In this document: piece after piece, positions 14,838 through 23,188 of the stretch
Layout: each line of letters opens with the position of its first letter
Position numbering within the stretch: the stretch's first letter is position 1
DNA from: an uncultured Sphingorhabdus sp.
GTDB lineage: Bacteria; Pseudomonadota; Alphaproteobacteria; Sphingomonadales; Sphingomonadaceae
DNA length: 64,000 nt
Reading direction: 5' to 3'
NCBI GenBank assembly: GCA_947501885.1
Contig: CANMXN010000001.1
Coordinates: forward strand, 1,302,001-1,366,000
Notes under the pieces: generated by a model
Told to the model about the DNA's origin: nothing
Seen by the model: only the letters and a program-made list of their open reading frames with translations
The model's database searches: none
Position numbers and translations under genes: made by a program

Positions 14838-15134
14838 TCATAGCACACCCCACAGCTCAATAAGCAGCGGCAATAATATAGCGATCGTCATAACCCCAAT
14901 CGCTACCCAAAGATACCAAGGCTCGCGTCTTGGCGGCGGTGGTTCGCCAATGCGATCTTCCCATGCTGTTCCGCGCCAACCCTTCAGCCTCGCAGCATCC
15001 CATGCATCGATTGATTTCTTATTGGAGCGCTTATTATCGGCTGATTTTTGATGCGACGATGCTGCATCACATGCGGATACAGTCGCTGCTTCACCATCAT
15101 CGGCGCCATTATCATTCTTATCGGGATTGCCCAT
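14838..15134 (-). CDS. Small C-terminally anchored membrane protein of unknown function
   Basis: A 98-residue protein: a polar, Asp/Ala/Lys-rich N-terminal 50 residues, a conserved-looking WDAARLKGWRGTAWEDRIGEPP segment shortened here to its Trp/Arg core, a Pro/Arg linker and one C-terminal helix (about residues 75-96). A GGAGGC ribosome-binding site precedes the ATG. No family is recognised. Its interest lies in the roughly 200-nt upstream leader, which can fold into a pseudoknot, and in the direct duplications on either side. Low-complexity N terminus makes start choice uncertain. Confidence 0.55.
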   Translation of the reverse strand: MGNPDKNDNGADDGEAATVSACDAASSHQKSADNKRSNKKSIDAWDAARLKGWRGTAWEDRIGEPPPPRREPWYLWVAIGVMTIAILLPLLIELWGVL

Positions 15135-15187
15135 ATCTGCCTCCTTCTCTCAAGAGGCAAAACGGCGATAATCTTAGGCGATTAAAA

Positions 15188-15308
15188 GCCGGGTGTTCAA
15201 AACCCTGCACAGTCACAGAGCGCCGCCACCTTTAGGCGAACCCTGGACATACGTAACGGCCACCCGGCCGAGAAATCTCGACCAGAGACTGTGATTGGAG
15301 GTTTTGAA
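15188..15308 (-). ncRNA. Pseudoknot-capable structured RNA, likely 5' leader of the 98-residue gene
   Basis: Three strong pairings interlock: TTCAAAACC with GGTTTTGAA (15196-15204/15300-15308), AGTCACAG with CTGTGATT (15211-15218/15289-15296, one G-U), and GCCGGGTG with CACCCGGC (15188-15195/15261-15268), the last crossing the first two. Two local hairpins (CGCC/GGCG, CGAG/CTCG) sit inside. On the minus strand the element lies between a plausible promoter (15344-15372) and the ATG at 15134. It matches no riboswitch or ribozyme whose conserved bases I can recall. The strand is an inference. Confidence 0.6.
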
Positions 15309-15343
15309 GGCCTCACAACGATAATTGGACCGTTGCGATCACA

Positions 15344-15372
15344 TTATTAGCGCGATGATGCGCGTCCTGCAA
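15344..15372 (-). promoter_or_regulatory. Candidate promoter for the structured leader
   Basis: On the minus strand TTGCAG and AATAAT are separated by 18 bases. Transcription would start about 30 bases before the first stem. Confidence 0.4.
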
Positions 15373-15416
15373 TGCTTGATATATCAAGATTTTCATGCTG
15401 CGATAAATAGCTAGCT

Positions 15417-15444
15417 GTTATGCTGAAACAAGTTCAGCATGACG
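15417..15444 (+). repeat. Half copy of the composite palindrome
   Basis: Right hairpin TGCTGAA/TTCAGCA with terminal ATGACG, directly before the right copy of the 60-bp duplication. Confidence 0.8.
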
Positions 15445-15504
15445 ATATATTTTATTCCATATTCGCATTTCACTCTTCGTCATTCTACTCCACCCCTCAT
15501 CCTG
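15445..15504 (+). repeat. 60-bp direct duplication, right copy
   Basis: Near-identical to 14546-14606, with one T/C change and one missing T. It runs straight into repeat copy 6. Confidence 0.85.
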
Positions 15505-15576
15505 AATTTATTTCAGGATAACAAGGATAGGGCTGTTCATGGGCGCATGTTATGCTGAAACAAGTTCAGCATGACG
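15497..15576 (+). repeat. Composite palindromic repeat, copy 6
   Basis: 80 bp; left hairpin TCCTGAA/TTCAGGA, right hairpin TGCTGAA/TTCAGCA and ATGACG end. The remaining 15577-15728 sequence is AT-rich and shows no gene. Confidence 0.88.
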
Positions 15577-15728
15577 GTGGTGGTTCAATATAACGAATAC
15601 TATAGCTATGACGATGGATGTGATACATGATGAATATAGTTTCAATATGATCACGAATCATAATAAATCCTATATTTACAATAAGATGTATATTTTTATT
15701 GTTACGGGCATGAAAATCTATATGAAGA

Positions 15729-16097
15729 ATGTCCATGTATGATATTCAATTTGAAAGTGGGACTAATCTTATCCATATCGCATTGCGCGGATTTTGGTCC
15801 GTCGAAACAGTGTCAGAATATTATGATGCCAAGAATATTGCGATTGATAAAGTCATTGCGTCGGGATGTTCGATTAATAATGTAAGAATATTATTCGATA
15901 TACGCGAATGGGACACCCAATCTCGTGAGGTCGGTGAAATGATTTTGGCTTTGGATGATCGCGGTGTAAAAGGCGCTGTGATTGCTCAAAAAGCTATGTT
16001 GCCGCGCAAACAATCGGAACGATTAGCCGGTAGTAATTATCAATTTTTTGCTACTCAGGAAGCAGCTCTCACTTGGCTTAATAGCGATCATTCATAA
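15729..16097 (+). CDS. Hypothetical protein, possibly STAS/SpoIIAA-like
   Basis: A 122-residue soluble protein with alternating strand and helix segments: an N-terminal strand pair (IQFESGTNLIHIALRG), a VRILFDIREWD strand ending in an acidic loop, and a C-terminal QEAALTWL helix. This shape recalls the STAS/SpoIIAA-like domains found as stand-alone proteins in alphaproteobacteria, but no diagnostic motif settles it. It lies after the repeat cluster and its 3' end overlaps a DUF4402 remnant on the other strand by ten bases. Confidence 0.6.
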   Translation: MSMYDIQFESGTNLIHIALRGFWSVETVSEYYDAKNIAIDKVIASGCSINNVRILFDIREWDTQSREVGEMILALDDRGVKGAVIAQKAMLPRKQSERLAGSNYQFFATQEAALTWLNSDHS

Positions 16098-16282
16098 TTG
16101 ACATTAACATTGAATGTGCCGCTATATTGGCCGCTGGCCTGCCCCGGATTTATGAATAATTTTGCGCCAAAATCAAAAGTCGCACTGCCATTTTCTAATC
16201 GTACGATCGCACCCGATCCGCCTTCAAAAGTGGGCTCCACACGCATCGGTTGACCAGGTCCTGTTAGCTCAAAAATGACTCG
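16088..16282 (-). pseudogene. 5'-truncated DUF4402-type protein remnant
   Basis: About 64 codons in frame up to a stop at 16088-16090, with no start and a TAG at 16283-16285. The encoded C terminus has FELTGPGQPM, a middle LFINPGQASGQYSGTF and the final VNVNYE, which is the pattern of DUF4402 domains in secreted, pilus-like sphingomonad proteins. Signal peptide and N-terminal half are gone. The adjacent 16283-16354 stretch has a GCAT/ATGC palindrome and a 15-bp direct repeat (AATATTCGACA) in two copies. Confidence 0.65.
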
Positions 16283-16354
16283 CTAATGCATAAATATTAA
16301 TATGCAACAATGATGCACGAATATTCGACAATAGTTCACAAATATTCGACAGTT

Positions 16355-16792
16355 TTAACACCATGTTTGTCGGCGGCCAATCCATTTATGGGCAAGGCCT
16401 TCGCGGATTAATATATCGCCAAAGCTTGTACCATTACGCGTGATAATACGCAAATCGCGGCCAAAATAATCTTTATCTCTTTCAATGCTTTGCAATGAAA
16501 AACTACCTGCATTTAATAGCTCATATAGGCGCGTTTTGGCACGCAAACCCAGCCGTTTTTCTGCCGCACATTTTGGTCGTGATATTTCGGCAGTATCAAT
16601 ATCGGCAATACGAATTTTGCGGCCTTTATACCAAAATGTATCCCCATCCACCACGCAATTTACACGCGGAGAATGATCGCAAAAAGTGAATGTCGTCCCT
16701 TGAGAATCCACAGAATATAACGACAATAAGAGCATAATGAACATTGCAATAATGAATATTATTACGCCTATTATATGCAATGATAACTGCAT
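16355..16792 (-). CDS. Membrane-anchored thermonuclease-like (SNase) protein
   Basis: A 145-residue protein with one N-terminal membrane helix or signal anchor (about residues 5-25) and a staphylococcal-nuclease-type domain. The fold's conserved segments are visible: VVDGDTFWYKGRKIRIADIDTAE, then ERDKDYFGRDLRII and ILIREGLAHKW. These supply the calcium-binding Asp and catalytic Arg/Glu positions of the family. It probably cleaves nucleic acid outside the cytoplasm, but substrate is not shown. The domain is short and ends ten residues after AHKW, which is usual for sphingomonad versions. Confidence 0.82.
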   Translation of the reverse strand: MQLSLHIIGVIIFIIAMFIMLLLSLYSVDSQGTTFTFCDHSPRVNCVVDGDTFWYKGRKIRIADIDTAEISRPKCAAEKRLGLRAKTRLYELLNAGSFSLQSIERDKDYFGRDLRIITRNGTSFGDILIREGLAHKWIGRRQTWC

Positions 16793-16864
16793 CCATTATC
16801 GATTTTATATAGGTATATCAGTCCATTATGGTGTTAACATTATATATTAGATATATAAGACTGC

Positions 16865-17953
16865 CTATTTTGGCTTTGCATTACGCCATGTTTCTGAGTT
16901 ACGGCCTGATCCCGATGATTGTCTTGCGCTTCGTCTATTTGTGCTATTTGAACGTGCGGGCCTTGACGGCTTGGCAACTCTGGGCGCAGAGGGCTTTACC
17001 GCAGCAGGGCGCGCTCGCGGCACCGCTCTTGATTGCGTTGGTTGCGGCCTCGGCGTTCTCACTTGCGGTGTGCGAGTTTGCGTTGGTTGCGGCCTCGGTG
17101 TTCTCACTTGTGGTGTGCGAGTTTGCGTTGGTTGCGGCCTCGGTGTTCTCACTTGTGGTGACCTAGACTGTGGAGGCCGATTAGCAGAGGAGTTTCGGGC
17201 TTGCCCTTGGTTACGGCGCTCTAATCTACGCTCAGCTCTTCTATCTGCACGCCCTCTATTCTGGCGGTTTTCACCATTATTTGCACGTCTCTCGGCACGA
17301 CGCTCACTGCGGCGATCGGCTCTACGGCCTGCTCTATTTTCACCCTGTCTTTGACCGTTACGCCTTTCAGCCCTGCGTTCATTACGACGCTCAGCGCGAC
17401 GTTCAGCTCTGCGTTCAGAACGACGCTCAAAATTCTCTTCACTTCTTCTTGCTTCTCGCCTGTCAGCACGCCGTTTGCTGCGCCGTTCTTCGCGCCTATC
17501 AAAACGATCATTGCGGCGGTCTTCGCGCCTTATACTTCTCTCTTCATTACGCGAAAATCTGCGCAAACGGCGACCACTAAAGCGTTTATCAGAAAAGCGT
17601 GAACGGAAATAATCATGGCGCCGACCACCCCAATAGCTACGGTAATAGTCATTCATACGGAAACGACGGCCAGAGCTATTGAAAATGAAGAAACCAAAGC
17701 CAGGGTAATAAAAGTCCTGATGCCAACCACCGCCATAGCCAATATTGGCAAAACCATATTCAACATCACAGCCATAATAAGCATCATATTCATTATAGGG
17801 ATCGCAATATACATCAGCACCATTGCTAGATATTCCAGCATCATATTGACCAAAGCCATCGCCATATACACAGGCCGATAATGTCAACATAGCTAGGGGG
17901 GCGACGCATAGATTGCGTATCTTTTTGCTCGATGCAGTGCTCATAAATTTCAT
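16865..17953 (-). CDS. Arginine-rich repeat lipoprotein of unknown function
   Basis: A 362-residue protein with a lipoprotein signal (TLSAC at about residue 27), a Tyr/Gly-rich segment to about residue 100, then some 130 residues made largely of RRAERR-type repeats, and a Pro/Arg tail with a 15-residue unit (RTPQVRTPRPQPTQT) repeated nearly three times. It has no recognisable enzyme domain. The extreme positive charge suggests binding to nucleic acid, lipopolysaccharide or acidic polymers outside the cell, which is inference only. It stands alone between the nuclease gene and the P450. Confidence 0.7.
   Translation of the reverse strand: MKFMSTASSKKIRNLCVAPLAMLTLSACVYGDGFGQYDAGISSNGADVYCDPYNEYDAYYGCDVEYGFANIGYGGGWHQDFYYPGFGFFIFNSSGRRFRMNDYYRSYWGGRRHDYFRSRFSDKRFSGRRLRRFSRNEERSIRREDRRNDRFDRREERRSKRRADRREARRSEENFERRSERRAERRAERRNERRAERRNGQRQGENRAGRRADRRSERRAERRANNGENRQNRGRADRRAERRLERRNQGQARNSSANRPPQSRSPQVRTPRPQPTQTRTPQVRTPRPQPTQTRTPQVRTPRPQPTQSRAVPRARPAAVKPSAPRVAKPSRPARSNSTNRRSARQSSGSGRNSETWRNAKPK
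17035..17165 (+). repeat. 45-bp tandem repeat within the Arg-rich lipoprotein gene
   Basis: Nearly three copies with period 45 (starts at 17035, 17080 and 17125), encoding the 15-residue Pro/Arg unit on the minus strand. Copies differ at a few bases; length variation between strains is likely. Confidence 0.9.
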
Positions 17954-18090
17954 ATCTTCCCCCTAAATCAACCATATATATGATCAGTTTGATTACATTA
18001 GAATCATTTGTTTGAATTCAATCTGAACAATATTGACTGTTAACATTAATGAAAGTAGAGTTAATTACGCAATTAAAACAGGATATATTT

Positions 18091-19458
18091 ATGGCCTATG
18101 CCCACAGCGAGAGCGCCAACCCCCATTGGACACCGCGCGTCAGTGCAGATGCATTAGAACATATCCCAGGTGAAATGGGATGGCCTATCATCGGCACTAC
18201 CATTGAATTGTTGAAAGACCCCCGTGCTTTTGGCCTTAAGATGATAGAAAAATATGGACCCGTCTATAAAACCCATAGTTTTGGCGGCATCAACATAGCC
18301 ATGATGGGCCCTGATGCCAATGAATTGGTTTTATTCAACAAAGATAAGATTTTCTCAAACGAACAAGGATGGGGACCTGTCCTTAATAATCTATTCCCGC
18401 GCGGCCTCATGCTCATGGATGGTGACAAGCACCGTATGGACAGAAAAACTCTATCCGTAGCTTTTAAACCTGCCCCCATGAAACATCATTGCGAAGTTTT
18501 AAACGAAGGTATTTCAGAGGGTGTTGCAGCTTGGCAGGGCAAAAGTTTCAAATTTTATAATGCGATCAAAAAATTATCGCTCGATACGGCGGCATCGTCC
18601 ATATTAGGCATCCCATGGGGACCAGAGGCGGATAAAATCAACAAGGCCTTTGTCGATGAGGTACAAGCATCGGTCGGCGTCGTACGCTCGCCAATTCCAT
18701 TTACAAAAATGTGGAAAGGTATGCGTGGACGTAAATATTTACTCGAATATTTTACCCCACAAGTAGCCGAACGCCGCGTAAAAGGCGGCAATGATATTTT
18801 TACACAGATTTGTCTCGCCAAAGATGAAAAGGGACAATTACTGAGCGAAGATGAAATTGTCGACCATCTCAATTTTTTGATGATGGCCGCGCATGATACC
18901 ATTACATCATCGGCGACGAGTTTAATTTATTATCTCACTAAGAACCCCGATTGGCAGGACAAATTACGCGAAGAATGTCTCAAAATAGCCCCCGCTGGAA
19001 AGCCCGTGCAATATAGCGATTTGGGCAAAATGACCCTGACAGAAATGGCCTTTAAGGAAGCATTGCGCCTGATACCGCCTGTGCCATCAATGCCGCGCCG
19101 CGCTCTAAAAGATTTTACCTTTCGCAATCATTTCATCCCTGCTGGCACGAACATTGGGATCAGCCCAAGCTATGTGCATCTTATGGAAGAACATTGGCCA
19201 GAGCCGAAAAAATTTGATCCCATGCGTTTTACAGCCGATAAGGTTCAGGCGCGTCATAGATATGCATGGGTTCCATTTGGCGGCGGCGCCCATATGTGCT
19301 TAGGGCTGCATTTTGCTTATATGCAAATTAAAATCTTGGTGCATGCCATGCTCACGCAACACCGCATTGTAGTGCCCGATGATTATGAACCCAAATGGCA
19401 AGCCTTCCCTATCCCACAGCCACGCGATGGACTACCGATCACATTGGAACGGCTTTAA
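18091..19458 (+). CDS. Cytochrome P450
   Basis: A 455-residue heme monooxygenase. Visible landmarks are the I-helix AAHDTITSS oxygen-activation motif, the K-helix ExxR in EALRLIPP, and the heme-ligand loop FGGGAHMCLG with the axial Cys near residue 408. The N terminus (GWPIIGTTIELL...PRAFGLKMIEKYGPVYKT) resembles soluble CYP120/CYP51-like bacterial forms. Start 18091 is chosen because AGGA lies seven bases upstream; an earlier in-frame ATG at 18049 has no ribosome-binding site. Substrate is unknown, and no ferredoxin or reductase gene is adjacent. Confidence 0.93.
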   Translation: MAYAHSESANPHWTPRVSADALEHIPGEMGWPIIGTTIELLKDPRAFGLKMIEKYGPVYKTHSFGGINIAMMGPDANELVLFNKDKIFSNEQGWGPVLNNLFPRGLMLMDGDKHRMDRKTLSVAFKPAPMKHHCEVLNEGISEGVAAWQGKSFKFYNAIKKLSLDTAASSILGIPWGPEADKINKAFVDEVQASVGVVRSPIPFTKMWKGMRGRKYLLEYFTPQVAERRVKGGNDIFTQICLAKDEKGQLLSEDEIVDHLNFLMMAAHDTITSSATSLIYYLTKNPDWQDKLREECLKIAPAGKPVQYSDLGKMTLTEMAFKEALRLIPPVPSMPRRALKDFTFRNHFIPAGTNIGISPSYVHLMEEHWPEPKKFDPMRFTADKVQARHRYAWVPFGGGAHMCLGLHFAYMQIKILVHAMLTQHRIVVPDDYEPKWQAFPIPQPRDGLPITLERL

Positions 19459-19502
19459 TAGACTTGGTTCAGAGGATCATCATACCGCATCTTTTCACTA
19501 TC

Positions 19503-19541
19503 AAATAGTGGTTAACTTGAGTCCAAACCTAACCACTATTT
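19503..19541. terminator. 12-bp inverted repeat between P450 and ppc
   Basis: AAATAGTGGTTA (19503-19514) pairs perfectly with TAACCACTATTT (19530-19541). It overlaps the ppc stop and lies 45 bases after the P450 stop, so it is a plausible shared terminator, though T-runs are short on both strands. Confidence 0.5.
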
Positions 19542-22237
19542 CTTAATGCGGTGGCAATAGCATTAATCGAAAGTTGAATGCCTTCTTTGATTTGCGGGTC
19601 CTTTTCACCTGCACGGTGGCGTTTCATTAGCTCAATCTGCAGCAAATTTAGCGGCTCTATATAGGGAAGGCGCAGACCAATGCTGTTAAACAACGCTTGG
19701 TTATTTTCAAGCAGATGATTTTGTCCCGTAATCTCGAGCAATTCATCATGCGTCTGCGTCCATGCCGATCGAATTTCAGCAAATATTGGTTTGGCGGCCT
19801 CTTGATCCACCACAAGTTCCGCATATTTGGCCGCGATATTCATGTCTGATTTTGCCAATACCATTTCCATATTGGCCAAGACCGATTGGAAAAAGGGCCA
19901 GCGCGCCGCCATATCTTTGAGCATAGCCTTATCTTCATAGGCTGCCAAAGCTTGGCCCGTGCCAAACCAACCAGGCAACATGACCCGCGCTTGCGCCCAG
20001 CTAAACACCCAAGGAATAGCCCGTAGATCCTCTATCTTGCCTGTTTTTTTGCGGCTTGATGGGCGCGATCCAATCTTGAGGTTAGCAATTTCTGCAATCG
20101 GTGTCATCTGACGAAAGAAGCTATTAAAATTTTCATTGCCATATACCAAATCACGATAGGTCTTATGGGCATCACCAGAAATTTTGCTCATCGCTATGTG
20201 AAATTCATCATAGCCTTTTTCGCTTGGCTTTTGTGTATCAAGCGAAGTCAATAAAGTCGCGCTGCATATCGCCTCAAGATTTTGCGATGCGCTCTCAATC
20301 GTACCATATTTAGCGGCAATCACTTCACCTTGTTCGGTGATACGAATGCGGCCTTGCACAGTTCCCGCTGGTTGCGCCTTAATTGCCCCAAATGCGCTGC
20401 CGCCACCGCGCCCCACTGCGCCGCCTCGACCATGAAAAAGCTGCATTCTAACGCCAGCATTATCGAATATATCCGCTAAAGCACTACTGGCTTGGTAAAG
20501 CCCCCAAGTCGAGGTGATATAACCGCCATCTTTATTGCTGTCAGAATAACCAATCATCACCTCTTGATGATCATGTTCAGCCAATAAGGATTGCACCTCT
20601 GGTAGCGCCAAATAATCGCGCATCACATCAGGCGCATTTTCCAAATCAGCCACAGTTTCAAACAAAGGCACCGCCATAATTGCACTGCGCGCACCGCCCT
20701 CGCCAACACTATAAACACCTACTTCTTTGAGCATGAGATAGACCTCAAGCATATCAGAAACGCTCTCGCCATTGCTAATCACATAATAGGTGATAGCGCG
20801 TTTACCAAAGCGCTTTTGCGCAACAGCTGCTGCACGAATGATGCTCATTTCTTTTTCTGTTTCTTCGGAAAAACTCTGCCAAGCACTGGTAAGTGGGCGG
20901 TTGTGCGATAATTCTTCGCGCAATATTTTCACCCGCTCATCTTCGCCAAGGTCCAAATAATTATGGCAGATACCCGCCTTAGCGAGCAATTCCGCTACTG
21001 TACGTTCATGGATTTTACTATTTTGTCGCATATCAAGCGAAGAAAGGTGAAAACCGAAAATTTCAATCGAACGGATCAAACGGCCCAACGCCCCTGCTCC
21101 CGCAAGAGCGCCGCCGCCTGTATCAGCAAGGCCAGAAGCAATAGCAACCAGATCATCACGCAACTGATCGGCATTGTCATAAGGCTGCGCATCAATATGC
21201 GATGGCCGCGATGATCGCGATCCTGTCAAAGCCAAAGATGTGGCATCAAGCCGTGCATAAACACCCGATATGGCGCGGCGATAAGGTTCATCTTCTCGGC
21301 TCGGCGCATCATCGCCGCTTGCCTCTGCGAGGCGCGCAACATCATCGCTTACCGATGAAATATCCGTGGATATACTGAGCTCTGACCCTAGCGCGTGAAG
21401 AAAATCCAAATAATATTCGATAGCTGTTGAGCAAGAACGCTCTAACGCCATATTCATGGCATCGGCATCAACAAAGGGATTACCATCACGGTCGCCGCCT
21501 ATCCAGCTTCCCATGCTCAAGAAACTTGGAATTCTTTTGCCTAGGATACGTTCCCAACGTGCGTATAATTTGGGTAGCGTCGGCAAAAATACATCGCGTG
21601 CATAGGTACGCGCATTTTCAACCTCGTCTGCGACAAAAAGCCGTGTATTGCGCAACGGGCGTGTTTGCCACAGCAAAGCCACTTGGCGAAAAATTGCTTC
21701 ATCGATAACATCACCATATTCGGTGACTTTATGCCCCGCATCTTTAAGCTTCATCAGATCGGCAATGCGGTTTTTATGGTCGATCATACTTTTGCGGCGC
21801 ACTTCAGTGGGGTGAGCCGTCAACACAGGCTTGATTAAGGCATGGCTGAGCAAATCAATAATATCATCATTGCTCACGCCATGTTGCGAGAGCCGTTCAA
21901 TGGCCTCTTCAACAGTTGCTCCCACCTCTTGCTCTACGCCTTGGCGGTCTTCTGCCAAATTGGCGAGCATGGAAAAGAGCATAAACCCGCGGACAAAATC
22001 AATCGTATCATCAAGGCTTAGCGCTCCTAGGCCTGAATCAATCTCATTTTGCTCATCTCGCAGAGAGCCATTACCGCGGCGAAAGCGATCAACGCTGGTC
22101 GCACGTATATATTCGGTTTGCCGATATATTTTATCGCCGCCATACGCTTTGATAACATCACCGAGCATTTTACCGAGAAATTTAATATCAGGGTTTTGCG
22201 CAATCATAGGTTTTTCAGTGCTATGTCTGTCATTCAT
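19529..22237 (-). CDS. ppc: Phosphoenolpyruvate carboxylase
   Basis: Carboxylates phosphoenolpyruvate to oxaloacetate to refill the citric acid cycle. Catalytic His regions LTAHPTEVRRKS and FHGRGGAVGRGGG, the GYSDSNKDGG loop and a C-terminal allosteric tail are all present. The chain ends in Arg-Asn-Ser-Gly where most homologues end Asn-Thr-Gly. The start at 22237 gives 902 residues and has AAAGAG about ten bases upstream; a GTG at 22276 would add 13 residues without such a site. It follows a lipoprotein gene on the same strand by about 50 bases and may be co-transcribed with it. Confidence 0.95.
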   Translation of the reverse strand: MNDRHSTEKPMIAQNPDIKFLGKMLGDVIKAYGGDKIYRQTEYIRATSVDRFRRGNGSLRDEQNEIDSGLGALSLDDTIDFVRGFMLFSMLANLAEDRQGVEQEVGATVEEAIERLSQHGVSNDDIIDLLSHALIKPVLTAHPTEVRRKSMIDHKNRIADLMKLKDAGHKVTEYGDVIDEAIFRQVALLWQTRPLRNTRLFVADEVENARTYARDVFLPTLPKLYARWERILGKRIPSFLSMGSWIGGDRDGNPFVDADAMNMALERSCSTAIEYYLDFLHALGSELSISTDISSVSDDVARLAEASGDDAPSREDEPYRRAISGVYARLDATSLALTGSRSSRPSHIDAQPYDNADQLRDDLVAIASGLADTGGGALAGAGALGRLIRSIEIFGFHLSSLDMRQNSKIHERTVAELLAKAGICHNYLDLGEDERVKILREELSHNRPLTSAWQSFSEETEKEMSIIRAAAVAQKRFGKRAITYYVISNGESVSDMLEVYLMLKEVGVYSVGEGGARSAIMAVPLFETVADLENAPDVMRDYLALPEVQSLLAEHDHQEVMIGYSDSNKDGGYITSTWGLYQASSALADIFDNAGVRMQLFHGRGGAVGRGGGSAFGAIKAQPAGTVQGRIRITEQGEVIAAKYGTIESASQNLEAICSATLLTSLDTQKPSEKGYDEFHIAMSKISGDAHKTYRDLVYGNENFNSFFRQMTPIAEIANLKIGSRPSSRKKTGKIEDLRAIPWVFSWAQARVMLPGWFGTGQALAAYEDKAMLKDMAARWPFFQSVLANMEMVLAKSDMNIAAKYAELVVDQEAAKPIFAEIRSAWTQTHDELLEITGQNHLLENNQALFNSIGLRLPYIEPLNLLQIELMKRHRAGEKDPQIKEGIQLSINAIATALRNSG

Positions 22238-22286
22238 AATCGATACTCTTTGAATTAAATCATTAGGGTTTTGCACAATATATGCT

Positions 22287-22880
22287 TCATTGCGCCAAAA
22301 TATTATTTAGCCCGTCTAAATAGCGCGATTGAACCAATACATCGGTTTCCATCATTTTTTGCAACTGTAATAATGCAGATAACGGCTCACCTTCATCTGT
22401 TTGATTTGCGCCGGTTGCATTGTTCTGCGATTCTAAAGCGGTAAATACCAATGCATCAACTTTGGTAAGCGATGTAAGCGAGGGTGCGCGCAAACGATCT
22501 AAGCGTGAGAGGGACATTTGCGCCACCGACCATCTTTCGCTGCCAAATGCACTACCGCGCGCATTATTAACGCTTGCAGCTATATTATCGGCTCTTTTAC
22601 TGAATTGTTCGTCTGCTCTTTTGTGGTCTTGCCATAAAGTCCGTGTCTCATTACCCAATTGTGATAATAAATCATCAATATCCAAATCACCACTCGTCAA
22701 AGTCGAATCACCCAGAGCGGATTCTTTACCCGCTAGCTCGCGCATTTCTGACAATGATATTTCAAAAGGACGTTTATTTAAGGATGGACCATCAACTAAT
22801 GTTCCTGTGCATGCACCCAGCATCAGGAATATTGCACCAGATAAAATATAATATTGCAGCTTATTTTTGGCGATAATCAT
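22287..22880 (-). CDS. Hypothetical lipoprotein upstream of ppc
   Basis: A 197-residue protein with a lipoprotein signal (IFLMLGAC, lipid Cys near residue 24) and a largely helical, Ser/Asn/Gln-rich mature chain without a motif I recognise. It is probably anchored to a membrane facing the periplasm. It immediately precedes ppc in the same direction, so the two may share a promoter located in the 308-base gap before rplU. That gap shows a TTGACA at 23043 on the plus strand and AT-rich sequence, but no further gene. Confidence 0.6.
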   Translation of the reverse strand: MIIAKNKLQYYILSGAIFLMLGACTGTLVDGPSLNKRPFEISLSEMRELAGKESALGDSTLTSGDLDIDDLLSQLGNETRTLWQDHKRADEQFSKRADNIAASVNNARGSAFGSERWSVAQMSLSRLDRLRAPSLTSLTKVDALVFTALESQNNATGANQTDEGEPLSALLQLQKMMETDVLVQSRYLDGLNNILAQ

Positions 22881-23188
22881 AGGCTCTATCTATTCTGAGC
22901 AGGGCATTCTAGCAAGAGACAAGTGCAATCTATTTGATTTAGTTTGTAACCAGAATATCGCTTTGTGTGATATAATTAATCCTATATCATGCGGTGTATC
23001 ATCATATTTGAATGAAAATCATGTTCCTATGTGCAAAATGCGTTGACAAAAGTTGAGTGATGGCTTAGCTGCGCGCTCTCAAGTTCATGCTTTGGGAATC
23101 GCTTTCCTATTGTATAAACGCTGGATAATTATGATTTCTGGGATACTCCCATGAAACATAAAGTTGATTGAAACGGATGATATAAGCC

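Noticed and set aside
15188-15308. HDV-like ribozyme reading of the pseudoknot on the plus strand
   Set aside because: Stem order is similar, but a 22-base spacer separates the inner hairpin from the first stem's 3' strand and no A-rich catalytic junction with the expected Cys base is visible.
11431-15576. CRISPR array made of the recurrent palindromes
   Set aside because: Spacing is irregular, genes lie between copies and the units are long composite hairpins.
16828-17600. Several plus-strand ORFs overlapping the Arg-rich lipoprotein
   Set aside because: They are shadows of its repetitive, high-GC codons; the minus-strand reading has a lipobox and coherent repeat units.
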